Of a stretch of DNA of 64,000 nucleotides, positions 25,115 through 35,615 are shown piece after piece (positions within the stretch are counted from its first letter, which is position 1; each line of letters starts with the position of its first letter). Source of the stretch: Isoetes taiwanensis. Taxonomy: Eukaryota > Streptophyta > Lycopodiopsida > Isoetales > Isoetaceae. The position numbers and the translations under genes are program-made. The DNA is taken from positions 6,153,468 through 6,217,467 of the forward strand of contig JAJEKV010000076.1 of assembly GCA_021234155.1 (NCBI GenBank), written 5' to 3'. The notes under the pieces are model-generated. The model was not told the origin of the DNA, did no database searches, and worked only from the letters and a program-made list of their open reading frames with translations.

Positions 25115-27281
25115 TCATGAACAAGTAACCAACCAACCCTCGTCTAGTATGCCTTTTAGCCCCTTGATTATCAAATCCACTTCTGCATTTCCTTCTTTTG
25201 GAAAAGTTGTAGTTGAAAAGCACCATTTCTTCTTCACTTTCTGGCAAAAAAGATAAAAGAGGAAGTTAAATTAACTTGCTGCAGAGAAATCTAAAAATCC
25301 TAAATTTCATGAAAGTGAACACAAGTTACTACCATCCTTAACATGTCATAAGAGCCATATTTGAGAATTGATTGACACTTTCCTAGAAATCTGCTTTTAG
25401 GACATATTTCAGATTAGATAATCTGCAAACCTCAAATGACTGCGGCCATTGAGAAACTTTCACTTTGATCTCATACATTAATCTTCTTGTAGATGCTTGA
25501 AAGTCGAAACGGTTTACAGAACGGAACTTCCACTGTTTTCCAGCATCATCCATGACAGTCTCCTTTCTATGCCATAAACCAGTTAATTCAAAATGCTCAG
25601 AACTCTTTGTACATCCCATTAGCCAATCCAAATCCAACCCATCTTCTTTCACATTCTTCTTGATCACTGCGTCATGGACAAGCCTATGAAAGGCATTAAG
25701 CTCTTCCTCCTGCAAACACATGTCGTAGATTAACATGTAGAGAAGGTACATTAAAGATAGAAAAAGTATATCAAGTCGATGGTTTAATACAGTTAAGTTT
25801 TGTACAGGGCTTCTTGTGACTAACATCACACGCATGTCTAGTCCATGACCAACACGACAAACATCAGCTGTGAAATGACGCAACGGTTCTGGTCTAATCT
25901 GAAGGAGAAACAAGCCAAATATAAGTGGACCATGACATCACCTCAACATGGCAAAGTAAATTTTGTTACCAACCAAGATAAATTCAAATAAGTTAGAGAA
26001 ATTGTTTCACATTGAGCAAATCAAAAAATTCAAGCTATTCTGCAGACATAATGAAACATTACTCTTTTGAGTATCAATTTTGAGCCATCTGCATCTTTGC
26101 GTTCACATATTAACTTCAGCCTGCGCTTGTCCCTGTTCAATTCATTTCTACGTTCAACCTGGGGAAATACTAGGGTCAGGAATGACATTCGTCATTTAGA
26201 ACTGATTAAAATATTAATGTTGGAGGCGGGTACGAGGAGATACCAAAAGAACAAAGCCTTCTCTGTTAGTAACTTCATCATTCTTTCTTAAATACATCTG
26301 TTTAAGATCCTCAAATTTGCCAACGTCAAGACCATTGTCAAATGTATGCTTAAGATCCACTCTCTGCTCCTCAAGATCATCTGGGCTTAGGATGCAACGA
26401 AATGGAGATCCTTGGCTGAAGGAAAATACTGTATGAGTACTAGTGTGCATGTGCAATATTCAAAAATGGGAACTGTGAAGTGAAACAAGCAGCAAGGAAG
26501 TAAGTTACCTGCCATGAAGTATTATTTTTCCAAACTTGACGCTAAGAGTTGGTATTCCATTTTCCACCCTTCCTTGTTGCCATATTGCCTCATACAGCTT
26601 GGGATACATTCTATCCAGGATATTTCGCGGGAAAATGTTACAGGCATCTATTACGTTTAGTTGCTTCTTTTCATCTGAAAAACTCGAAATGCCATTACAA
26701 AAACTAGGTCAGATCACAATAATGAAATTTATGAACCCAATAACGTCAGAGTTTCTAAGACGAAAGAGAGGATCAGCGAAGGTAGGTTTAAACTTACGAG
26801 TTTCAGGACCATGGATTTGCAGGGTATAAAGTAAAAGCCCACTGGCATTTTGCAGATGGGAAAAGGTGGCGCCAGTAAAAGGGACCAACTCTAGTATAGA
26901 TCCAGTTTCGGCTGACACATACAAGAGGCCAATGTGTGAAGCGGATCTTATAATATTGGGATGGTGGGCATGGGGATGGGGATGGGCTCTAAGATTAGGA
27001 GGAGGAGGACGCCTGTGTGGTGGAACATAGCCTATTTTGCATGTTGGAGCTTCTGCATTGCTTGTGGAATCTGGTATTGCTTCTGAAGCGGATCTTATAT
27101 TGACATGAGGCCTCAGATTAAGAGGCACATCGCCTATGCTTTTGTCTGTTGGAGCTGCTAGGCCTGTTGCCGGAGTTTGAAGACGTTTATGTGGAGGAAT
27201 GTAAGCCATACTTGTTCCGCTTTGCTTGCTCAAATCTGACATCGATTTATTTACGATCCAAACACTACTTATGAGCTTCAC
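25115..27281 (-). CDS. DUF7903 domain protein, intact seven-exon gene
   Basis: Seven exons join in phase on the minus strand: 27242-26798 (frame open to an upstream ATG at 27281), 26674-26509, 26415-26244, 26158-26063, 25898-25806, 25709-25431 and 25240-25115, ending in TGA. All introns are GT-AG. They give 458 residues (471 from the upstream ATG). The N-terminus has two YIPPHKR/YVPPHRR motifs in a Pro/His-rich linker. Then come GATFSHLQNASGLLLYTL, VKFGKIILHGSQGSPF, a central part with LDMRVMLVTRSP, and VNRFDFQAST near the C-terminus. Spacing and motifs (YIPPHKR start, 'FGKI.(L/F)HG', 'LD.R.ML', 'RFDF..S') fit the plant DUF7903 family as I recall it; its biochemical role is unknown to me. The short introns and lack of frame breaks contrast with everything else here, so I infer a live gene. 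Which of the two ATGs is used is uncertain. The upstream region holds an inverted-repeat structure. Confidence 0.85.
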
Positions 27282-27335
27282 CCACCATCTTTCTCACCGC
27301 CGGAATACTTCAAAATGTGTATACGTACGTTTGGC

Positions 27336-28279
27336 GCTCACGTAAAGTTAACCTAGGGTTCATTCTGTCCATTTTACCCCTTATTCTGCTATGATTTTCT
27401 TTTCCAGAAATGTAGTTACTTGGTTGCAATTCTGTTTTTATTTGCATTTCTTCTTTTTACTTAGTTACAATTCTGAAAATTGGCAATGAACTGGCCCGCA
27501 GCACCTCACAGGCACTCCTATCCCTGGCCTTAGAAAATGTAGAACATGCTTCCGACCAAGAAATAAAAGCATGCATCGAGATTCATCCCTCCAAAACCAT
27601 CTCGGCAGTGAGAATAACACCGGTTAGACATTCAAGAAAACTTACAGGGCATGAAAATCCAAGAACACTTCAATGCAAGAAAACCTCAATGGCAAAAACT
27701 CGCATGCAACTTTACTTGCGGACTAAAAAACACCCACCGGATCCGAACGAAAAAACTGAAACATGGACTTAGAAACATCCACGGGTGCTACATCCAACAA
27801 AACACTCATAGGAAGACTTTGATTCATGTAACTACCGCAAAACCAAAAAAAAAGAATCTTAAATGACTTAAAATAATCCTTGCAAAATCGCTAGAAACAA
27901 GAGAAAAACAGTGAACATTTTATCTTTCTACTCCAACTCCAGGCCACACGGAAGAAACTAACAACACAGACAAAGTGCATTACAAAGGCACCAAGAAATT
28001 TCTTCAAAACCTTCAAAAGTTTCGCTTTAACTTAACGGATCAAGATGACGCCTTAGGAAGGAAAAAGACAAAGAAAATACACTAAAGCAGCAACTCAAGA
28101 AGCTTCACAACTTCGCCAAAAGCTCCTACTCAACTCAAACCTAGATGGTTTTAATCGAATGAAGTTTCAACGATGGCGCCACCGCAAACACCTGTGATCG
28201 CTTAAAGAAACGATGGCGATGGCGCAGAAGAAAGAAAAAAAAATGACGTATCGAAACCCTAGGTTAACTTCACGTTAGC
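27336..28279. repeat. Inverted-repeat-bounded block directly upstream of the DUF7903 gene
   Basis: A 25-bp arm at 27336-27360 (core AAGTTAACCTAGGGTT) reappears inverted at 28255-28279 with two mismatches. The enclosed 0.9 kb has no convincing ORF. This could be a MITE-like element in the gene's promoter region. No target-site duplication is obvious directly outside the arms, so transposon status is unproven. Confidence 0.5.
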
Positions 28280-28740
28280 ATTAATCGACTTTCGATGACA
28301 TTCGTTGGTATCCGCCCTTCCGCTTAACGCGCTAACGCCGGCCGCTTTCCACGGAATGTCGACAAAAAGTCATTCCCCAGATCTGAGCACTTCGATAAGT
28401 GTGTCCGAGAAAAGACAAGGCTGGCCGCGTCTCAATTTCAAATTCAAATGTCTAACGAACCAAAGGGAATTACCCGAACCAGTGCTTGAATTTGGACGGG
28501 CTGCCCTTAATTTTCCAAGGACAGGCAAAAAGAAGTTCCTAAATTCAAGCCTTTCAAATGCAATAAAAAAATTTAAGATGACAGAAACTAGTTTTTTTCC
28601 ACGGAAACATAGATAGATACATAGAACAAGACATATTTCCATTATAAGTTCATGAAATATATAATGAAGTTCTTACATAGATACTACTGAAACAAAATAG
28701 TAGTTTAAAGTTTAAAATCAATCATAAAAACTTATTCAAG

Positions 28741-29234
28741 TGCCATTTCTCTCCTTTGCTTCGCTTCATACCAGTCCTTGTAACATGCTTGCCAATCTAT
28801 GCTTTCAAATGGTTCATTCTACAATGATACATACATTGTGGCGTCAAGTGTTTCTAAGTTCATGCTCTATCTTATACAACTCTTAATAGTATTTTGACAA
28901 AAAAACCTCTCTCACAAGAGGCCGTGCTTCCAGGAATGACCATACAACATTGCCATAATTTCATCAATGCTGAAAAATTGTCCCACGAACTATCACGTAT
29001 TCCATTTTCAGCTCTACAAATAGCCTAAGCCATCACCATCCCTTTGTTTTTGGCAGCCCTGAAAAGTGTGTCAAGGAAGTCCTCCCTCTCACTCAAACAT
29101 CTAGCCATGTCTACTTTTGAAGCAAACTTGGCAAGCAATTTTTCCAACCATTCCTTAGTCTCGTCATCCCTTACAACATCATTCATAGCATATGCAAACG
29201 GAATTTCATGGTATTTGGTTGGTTGGTAATGCAA
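28741..29234 (-). pseudogene. hAT-type transposase C-terminal fragment
   Basis: Read on the minus strand with a few stops and a frameshift, the segment contains CCMVIPGSTASCERGFF, NTIKS, SMNLETLDATMYVSL, NEPFESIDWQACYKDWYEAK and then QRREMA. This is the C-terminal dimerisation region of hAT-family transposases ('ipvS.a..ERgFS....iK...Rn.m....L..l..i', then a conserved W). Upstream in the open frame 29025-29234 is DMARCLSEREDFLDTLFRAA, whose place in the protein I cannot assign. In-frame stops and the T-run frameshift near 28900 show it is dead. No terminal inverted repeats were found. Confidence 0.7.
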
Positions 29235-29499
29235 TGCTTGGAATGAAGTAATAAGAAATAAAAGATTTCAAATGTCAATGGTCCGTTGGTATCTATAATG
29301 TATATTTTAAGTCCGGTTAAAAAATGGGATGTATAGAGATATTGTAATCAATAATAATATAAAAGTTAAAAATTTATAAAGAGATATAGCAAGAAAAATG
29401 ACAGACATTTCTCTATTCCTAGCCTTTCAAATGACGAGTATGTCTTGTAGTTGCCCTTCTCTATGACAGGCAATTGCCCAAGTGCTACCCTTCGTTTGC

Positions 29500-29930
29500 C
29501 ATACAAAAAAAAAATTCACCTGTTTTGACGGGCAAAAATCCCAAAAACGGGCATGAAAGCCGTCAAATTCGAGCCCTGACCCGAACCAAGGCCTCTTGGG
29601 GTGAGGATATATTTACCCTGGTTTCGGGGATCCCAGGGCTGGGAATGCCGTCCTCTGGAATCCTCACCCTTCCTCGATAGAATCCATTGCCGAACCCCAT
29701 TTTGGGTACCTGACACAGCCCAGGTACCTTTCAGTGCATCTGGGCCGTCTGAATCCCTGTCAAATCTCAGCCGTCTGCTGAGATCGTCTCCTGGCATCAC
29801 CGTCGGAGATCCCCTCCCCCGGGATCCCCTGGCTCCGGCTGATAACCTCCCCTGGGATCGCCAGTGGTTATCCCCTCCAACTGGATCCCCTGTCGTGGCT
29901 ATTGTGATCCCGTCCTCCGAGAGGGCCTAG
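29500..29930. other. GC-rich patch with repeated GATCCC words
   Basis: An island of high GC in AT-rich surroundings. GATCCC/GGGATC-type words recur at least six times between 29625 and 29915. Long open frames on both strands reflect the composition. It may be a solo LTR or another TE fragment, but no terminal structure could be fixed. Confidence 0.35.
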
Positions 29931-29980
29931 CATATTAGGCAGACTGACAAACTGGAGACACTTAGACAAGACAAGGATTT

Positions 29981-31823
29981 CTAAATCTCTAAAGACTTAG
30001 AGAAAGAAGGAAGCATGTGCAAACAAGGAAAATTAACAAGTTCAAGTTGTTGTATATGCACTAAATGACCAAAAGAATCAGGGAGCATAGTTAGTTCATT
30101 GTTCCTTCCATTGATTTTCAAAATACGTAAATTCCTAAAGTTTTCAAATGAGGAGGAAAGAAGTTGGTGTACCTGGATTGATCCTAGTCTATGCTCAAAG
30201 CCTTCAATGCACAATACTTAGATTTGGAAAGTACTGCACCAAGGTTTAAACATAAGTTAGTTATTTTGACTTTTACACCGGTACTAGTTTCATGTGAGGA
30301 TGATGAGATCAATCAAACCTGGAGAAGACTCATGTCGATGCAGCATACTTCCATGACTTTAAGGCCATGCTTTTCACCTTGTGGAATGTGACATGCACCA
30401 AGAGTTAGATGCCCCACGCATAGGTACTTAATATATAGGTGCTTCTGAGTGTTTGAAATTCCAATGGCAATTCGAATGTTTTTGGAAAGCGTATTGCACG
30501 AATTCCTTCTATTCTTTCTTGTAATACTTGAGACTAAATTCAAGTAAGAAAGTCGATTAGAAAAATAAAACATTATAAGAATTTCAATAGCGGATAAACG
30601 CTTGCCTCTGTGGTCAAATATTTCCAATTTTTATCCTTTGCACGCTTATCAGCAATAGTAAAAAAGAGGTCATGGCATTCCAAAATATGTATTTTACGTC
30701 TGCCACGCCCGACGAAGTCAACCTTGGAGTAAAACATGGACTCCACTATGAGAATTTCTAGAATATCTTCATCTCCAACACATAGAGCACAACGAGCCAT
30801 GTCCATTGGTTGTCCACGCCAAAAAAGGGCAGCATCAATGAAGGCATCTTGCACATACTTGACTTGAACATCAATGCTAGGTTCTAATGCTTGGAGAACT
30901 GATTCATCCTCATCTGCAGATGATGGGGATTCTGTGGCTGTCAAGGTCCTTTCCTTTACTTTTCTCCACTCTGCTTCCTTGCGCCTCTCTAGCCTTCTAA
31001 AGTGGGTACCATATGTTTTGATTGCCAGAGGAAGACCACCACAGAGTGGGACTATTAACTCAAACAAATCTTTCTCCTTATGCTGATCTTGAATTCTTGC
31101 GCATTGCATGAAGAGTTGTTGTGCATCTTGTTCATCCAAGAGGGTAGGCTGGAAAAGTTGATATGCACTTGCATTTGTTAGACAACAAATATCACAAAAC
31201 TCCCTAGCTACTTCATGGGAGCGGGTGGAGAACATTAAGCAGCTAGATTCTGGAAGATGAGTATCTAGATCTAGTGGCAACAACTCTCTTAAATGTTTCT
31301 CTTTCCACACATTATCAAGGGATAAGCATAAAGATGAGCCTCCTTCCCTTAAGCCTTAAAAGGAATCCTGCAATGCATAACAACCTTGCTCACTAGTTGT
31401 GAATGTTTCATTTCTATTCACCAACTCCTGCAAGATCTGTGCTTGAATTTCTACCATATTGGGAGGGTTCATTCCAACCTCTACAAAAGCTTTGGTTTGC
31501 TTGTCCCTCTTTGGAAATTCTTGATGTAAGGATGTCAATAAAATAGTCTTTCCATTTCCAAGGCCTCCCATTCCACACACAGCTAGGACTCTTACTCATG
31601 ACTCTGTCATGAATTCCAACAATTTCTCTTTGCTTTCAAGTTTGGGAGAAGAACCCACAAGAGCAGCAGCTGTGCTGGGTTTAGGGATCTGATTTCCAAG
31701 AGTCGAGATTTGATCAGAAATAACTTTACCACGTTGTACATTTAATACTCCACAATGCAACACAAGTTTGTCATTCATTTGTTTCAATCTGCTAGCAAGG
31801 CCATTCAGACCCTTGGCCTCCAT
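29981..31823 (-). pseudogene. NLR disease-resistance pseudogene (NB-ARC with partial LRR)
   Basis: One minus-strand frame runs from 31823 to 30573 and carries NB-ARC motifs in order: P-loop VCGMGGLGNGKT (about 31545-31585), kinase-2 LCLSLDNVW (about 31305-31330), RNBS-B CLMFSTRSHEVA, GLPL as LCGGLPLAIK, an RNBS-D-like AFIDAALFW, and an MHD-like ILECHDLF. A later frame (29981-30214) reads as leucine-rich repeats (FRNLRILKINGR, LVHIQQLELVNFPCL). NB-ARC proteins are ATP/ADP switches in immune receptors. Two in-frame stops break the frame: TGA at 31596-31598 just before the P-loop and TAA at 31356-31358 before kinase-2. The N-terminal CC or TIR domain is missing where the CCTCCCC foldback array begins, and the LRR is truncated. 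I infer a pseudogene. Confidence 0.8.
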
Positions 31824-31840
31824 CCAGACCCTTGGCCTCC
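31806..31840. repeat. 19-bp tandem duplication at the NLR/foldback junction
   Basis: CAGACCCTTGGCCTCC occurs twice (31806-31821 and 31825-31840) with a 19-bp period at the 5' limit of the NLR frame. Seen directly. It may be a scar of the rearrangement or insertion that removed the NLR N-terminus. Confidence 0.85.
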
Positions 31841-31879
31841 TATGGTTTTTTCTACGCCTGATTTGGGTTGGACTTCAAT

Positions 31880-32242
31880 GGAAACCTCCCCAACTTTCCA
31901 CGGAAACCTCCCCAACTTTCCCTGGAAACCTCCCCATTTTCTTGGAAACCTCCCCACTTTTCGTGGAAACCTCCCCAACTTTCTGGGCATGACCTGGGGA
32001 GGTTTCCAATTAAGAAAACAGGGGAGGTTTCCACGGAAAGGTGGGGAGGTTTCCATAAAAATAAAAAAGAAGCCCCTCCTTAAATTTGCACGAAGACCAA
32101 GATTTGCCCTCCCATGCATCTCGATCCTCGTGCTTTCCTCGTGCGTCTTAATGAGGTGGTTGCAAAAATTAATTACTATTTTTTTATATAAATATTTTAT
32201 GGAAACCTCCCCAACTTTCCAAAGAAACTAGGGGAGGTTTTC
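31880..32242. repeat. Foldback array of GGAAACCTCCCC motifs
   Basis: Five forward GGAAACCTCCCC motifs (31880, 31902, 31924, 31944 and 31965, about 20-22 bp apart, most with AACTTTCC-like spacers) are followed by three inverted GGGGAGGTTTCC motifs (31996-32007, 32021-32032, 32043-32054). After about 145 bp there is one forward copy (32201-32212) and one near-perfect inverted copy (32231-32242). The first two blocks can pair to form a long hairpin. This looks like a foldback-type element or the subterminal repeats of a DNA transposon. No transposase frame is nearby. Confidence 0.8.
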
Positions 32243-32550
32243 TACAAGATGTCTAAAATTCACTAGAGGCAATTCACTGAATGTCATACTACTATGCACA
32301 TAACCCCATTTTGGACTATTCCCTTTTTGTCATCAAGACTTTAGAATTGGCATTTGAAACCAAACCAACTCTACAAATGTAGGTAGAGAACAACATTGAA
32401 TATAGTTGAAACTATGCCAACTCTACAAATGTACATGGCTCTGCAAATTTTAGAGGCATGGCACGTGGCCCATGATCTAAAGATTAATGTCATGATTGAT
32501 TCATTGTAAAAGCATCACTTTGAAGTATGATTTAAGCCACTTCACCCTCG

Positions 32551-33664
32551 GGATACGGAGGGCAACCCTCCGTGCGCACGAAGGGTTGCCCTCTGGTATC
32601 CTGAAGGGAATGTGCACATAGTCTTTGATGCGTAGTGCTCTGAACTAAGAATAAGTTCATGATTGTGTAACTTTGTTGACCTATTGAGGTATATGTGACA
32701 TCTTTAATAGATATTGGAAGTCATCATCATGATATTAGAGCTCAAGTACGAGGAAGATAAAGATATTGGAAGTCATCATCATGATATTAGAGCTCAAGTA
32801 TGAGGGAGATAAGGTCCAAAATGTAGAGAATATCGCCAGCCACAGCTAATGCTTTAATAAATAAGAACATATGGTTTCCATATGTAATAATACTTTCCAT
32901 ATGGCTGCACAGCAAATATATGCCGGCAGCTTCCATTTTCCAATTGAATCCTTTAATGTGTGATGCGAGGAAGATTGAATGGCCATCTCGAAATCATTGT
33001 ATCATAGCACTACACTATTGTAGGGGCATCATTTAAATGTACGCGCTATGAATGCCTTAATAATAATAATGTTTGTATGAAAACACATTTTGTTGGCAAG
33101 CTTTCTATGCTATGATTTGCCTAGCCATTTTATTATAAAACCATTGAAGATGGCCCTCAACTCTTATATGATGCAACCTTTATCACACAATACCTAATGT
33201 CAAAGTACACCTGAAATTTCTTTAAGGTAAACAGCTCGTAAGTAAACAACAGCAGAGCTTATTGCAGAGCATTCTACAGAACTTCTTGCAGAGCTTGTGG
33301 ATCTTCTTGCAGAGATACACTCCTAGCAGACCGTCGTCGCCAATATACACACCTAGCAAAACTTCCTGTTGCAAAGCTTCTTGTTGCCACAAATATTTTT
33401 GAGCAAAGCTTCCTATTGCCGCATATGTTTTTTAGCAGAGCTTCAATTTGCAAAGCATATTAAGTCGGATTTTTGTGCCGAAACTTGCAAAACTTTTAAT
33501 CTGGACTAATGTGTTATGAGGAGGTAACATCTGTATTTAACATTTGTTTTGTTGAGATCATCGAAGTTAAACAATCATGAACTTATTCTTAGTTCGGAGC
33601 ACTACGCATCAAAGACTATGTGCACATTCCCTTCAGGGTACCGGAGGGCAACCCTTCGTGCGCA
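32551..33664. mobile_element. Non-autonomous element with 102-bp terminal inverted repeats
   Basis: Arms 32573-32674 and 33563-33664 are inverted copies with only a few mismatches (shared words GCGCACGAAGGGTTGCC, GAAGGGAATGTGCACATAG, AAGAATAAGTTCATGATTG). The 0.9 kb between has no ORF of note but is rich in AGCTTCTTGCAGAGC-like words near 33240-33460. The left outer edge forms its own 51-bp palindrome (32551-32601). The structure fits a MITE or foldback DNA transposon. I could not fix a target-site duplication. Confidence 0.65.
32711..32815. repeat. Tandem duplication inside the inverted-repeat element
   Basis: AGATATTGGAAGTCATCATC, then ATGATATTAGAGCTCAAGTA, occurs twice in succession (about 32711 and 32761 onwards), with minor differences at the ends. 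Seen directly. Confidence 0.85.
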
Positions 33665-33672
33665 GCACCTTG

Positions 33673-34082
33673 TTTTCATTTGTTAGCACATGGAGACGCT
33701 GTTTTCCAATTATACTAGTCACCGCTAAATATGTTTAGTTGTGAAGGTTATAGTAATGAAGCATACAATAATTAGAAGTGCGAGATGAAGTGTCATCTAG
33801 GAAGAAGGGGATATACACCCCTGCGAGCCCCATACAGCAGATAAACGAGCGAGCCCGATACCAGAGGGTTGCCCTTGGGAAAGAGTATGTTTGTTTTTCA
33901 TTTGTTAGCACATGGAGACGCTGTTTTCCAATTACACTAGTTACCACCAATATGTTTAGTTGTGAAGGTTATAGTAATGAAGCATACAATAATTAGAAGT
34001 GTGAGATGAAGCGTCATCTAGGAAGAAGGGGATACACCCCTGCGAGCCCCTTACAGGAGATAAACGGGCGAGCCCGGAGGGG
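33673..34082. repeat. 222-bp tandem repeat, nearly two copies
   Basis: TTTGTTAGCACATGGAGACG begins the repeated text at 33679 and again at 33901. Both copies continue through GTTTAGTTGTGAAGG, GTCATCTAGGAAGAAGGGG and ACACCCCTGCGAGCCCC. Copy two passes directly into the hairpin that follows. Confidence 0.85.
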
Positions 34083-34131
34083 CGAGCCTGTTTATCTGTT
34101 ATAAGGGGCAAGCAGGGGTGTTTATCCCCTT
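34026..34131. repeat. Large imperfect hairpin, about 50-bp arms
   Basis: The left arm 34026-34075 (AAGGGGATACACCCCTGCGA, then GCCCC, AGATAAAC, GGGCGAGCCC) is mirrored by 34081-34131 (GGCGAGCCTGTTTATCTG, then GGGGCAAGCAGGGGTGT, TTATCCCCTT) with a loop of about 5 bp. Only a few positions are unpaired. Likely the terminus of a foldback element. Confidence 0.8.
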
Positions 34132-34211
34132 TCACCGTCAGGCCATAAATGGAGCTCCATAGCAAGCTTCTCACGACCCAGGGCAAGAAAATTATCTCGA
34201 TCCAGAGCAAG

Positions 34212-34236
34212 TTTTTTTTTTTTTTTTTTTTTTTTT
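34212..34236. repeat. 25-bp poly(T) tract
   Basis: An uninterrupted T run. It could be the reverse-strand poly(A) tail of a retroposed sequence lying to its left, but no parent transcript is recognised. Confidence 0.9.
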
Positions 34237-34511
34237 AAAGGTATGTTTTGTCTACTAATTCAGAATGATGTCTTCACTATACCAATCTGAGAACATAAGT
34301 CTTGACAAATGATTGTGGGCTCATTTACATGGTTATGAATTACATGGTTTACATGGTCACTACTTTTTAATTTCTTCTTTTTCACTAACCACTGAATGAG
34401 TTTTCATTCTCCAACGAATTTTAGGGTTAGAAAATTGCTGACGGATGTGGCATGAACATGCTGACATAGTATCCTCAAGGCCGGACCTGCAATCATGCTT
34501 AGGTATGGCCG

Positions 34512-35615
34512 CCTTTTCTATCTTAGGTTGCTATCACGGCTTTGCATGGCTTTGCTGGATTCTTTCAAGGTTTACATCAAGAGGACATGACGGTAGTAAG
34601 GACTACCAGGCCTTCATAGTAATCGGCCAGAGGCTTTCTTCTTATAACCATGGATGCTTCATTATATTTCCTTCTTTGATCACAGCCAAGTCTGGCCGCC
34701 CTGCTCCTTGTATGGGCAGAAAGAAAGGCGACCTGAATTTTTAGAAAGAGGATTCATGAGGAGAAAATGAAGAATGCCAAGAGGAAAAAGGTGTATGAAT
34801 TCCATAGCTCGGTGGTGAGCCCCAATCCCAGCAAACTTGCAAATGCCAATAGGGATACTGGCAACACAACTATGCATGCACAAAAGATTGATACCCAGCA
34901 CTGCTTTTGTTCCTTCAGATAATCACGATTCTTGCCAAATAGCTCCACCGGGTTGCCACCGATTTTTGTAGCCCTCATCAGGTGAGGAACATGGCGGACC
35001 ATTCTAACTTGGGCCTACTATTCAAGCTTTTATTAGCTTGAACAAGGAGGATTATGTTTCAAATACCACTCAACCAACTCAGGTTCAGTATTTGGTTTCT
35101 TATATTTCTTGCATCCTCTTCTTGTAAATGCCATTGATCTTTACTCCAGGTGAATGTATCTTGCTAACTTCTTTCCTCTCAAATGTAGTCTAGTTGTTAA
35201 ATTAGCCCTATCATAAATGCCTTTTTGGCTTGCTGGACTACTATTCTATGCTTCGGGCTGGATAATCTTCTTGTAGGATTGTTAAAATCAGAACTATATA
35301 ATTATTTAACCATTGAATAACATCTTCAACTATGTTATTCAATATTTGGTTTCTTATATTTCTTGCATCTACTTCCTGTAAATGCCATTAATCTTTACTC
35401 CAGGTGAATGGAACTTGCTAACTTCTTTCCTTACAAGTGTAGTCTATTTGTTAAATAAACCCTATCATAAATGATTGTTTGGCTTGATGGGCTACTATTC
35501 TATGCTTCGAGCTGGATAATCTTCTTGTGGGATTGTTAAATCAGAACTATGTAATTTTTTAGCCATTATGTGTTATTAGGTATAGTTTTGGAGAGTTTTT
35601 GAAGTATGCTACTAT
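34512..35615 (+). repeat. Inverted duplication, plus-strand copy
   Basis: This 1.1-kb block is a close inverted copy of 43656-44752. Shared frame text includes SILGCYHGFAWLCW, DGSKDYQAF, IGQRLSSYNHGCF and PAPCMGRKKGDLNF. In this copy the frame breaks after GDLNF (stop at 34742-34744), whereas the minus copy stays open. Both begin with a splice-acceptor-like CCTTTTCTATCTTAG and both contain a 254-bp tandem duplication (here 35086-35339 and 35340-35578). Outside the block the two loci are unrelated, so the limits are sharp. Confidence 0.85.

Noticed and set aside
31755-32231. Overlapping ORFs of up to 158 codons on both strands rich in Pro/Asn/Phe and Gly/Arg
   Set aside because: They are translations of the GGAAACCTCCCC foldback array, not genes.
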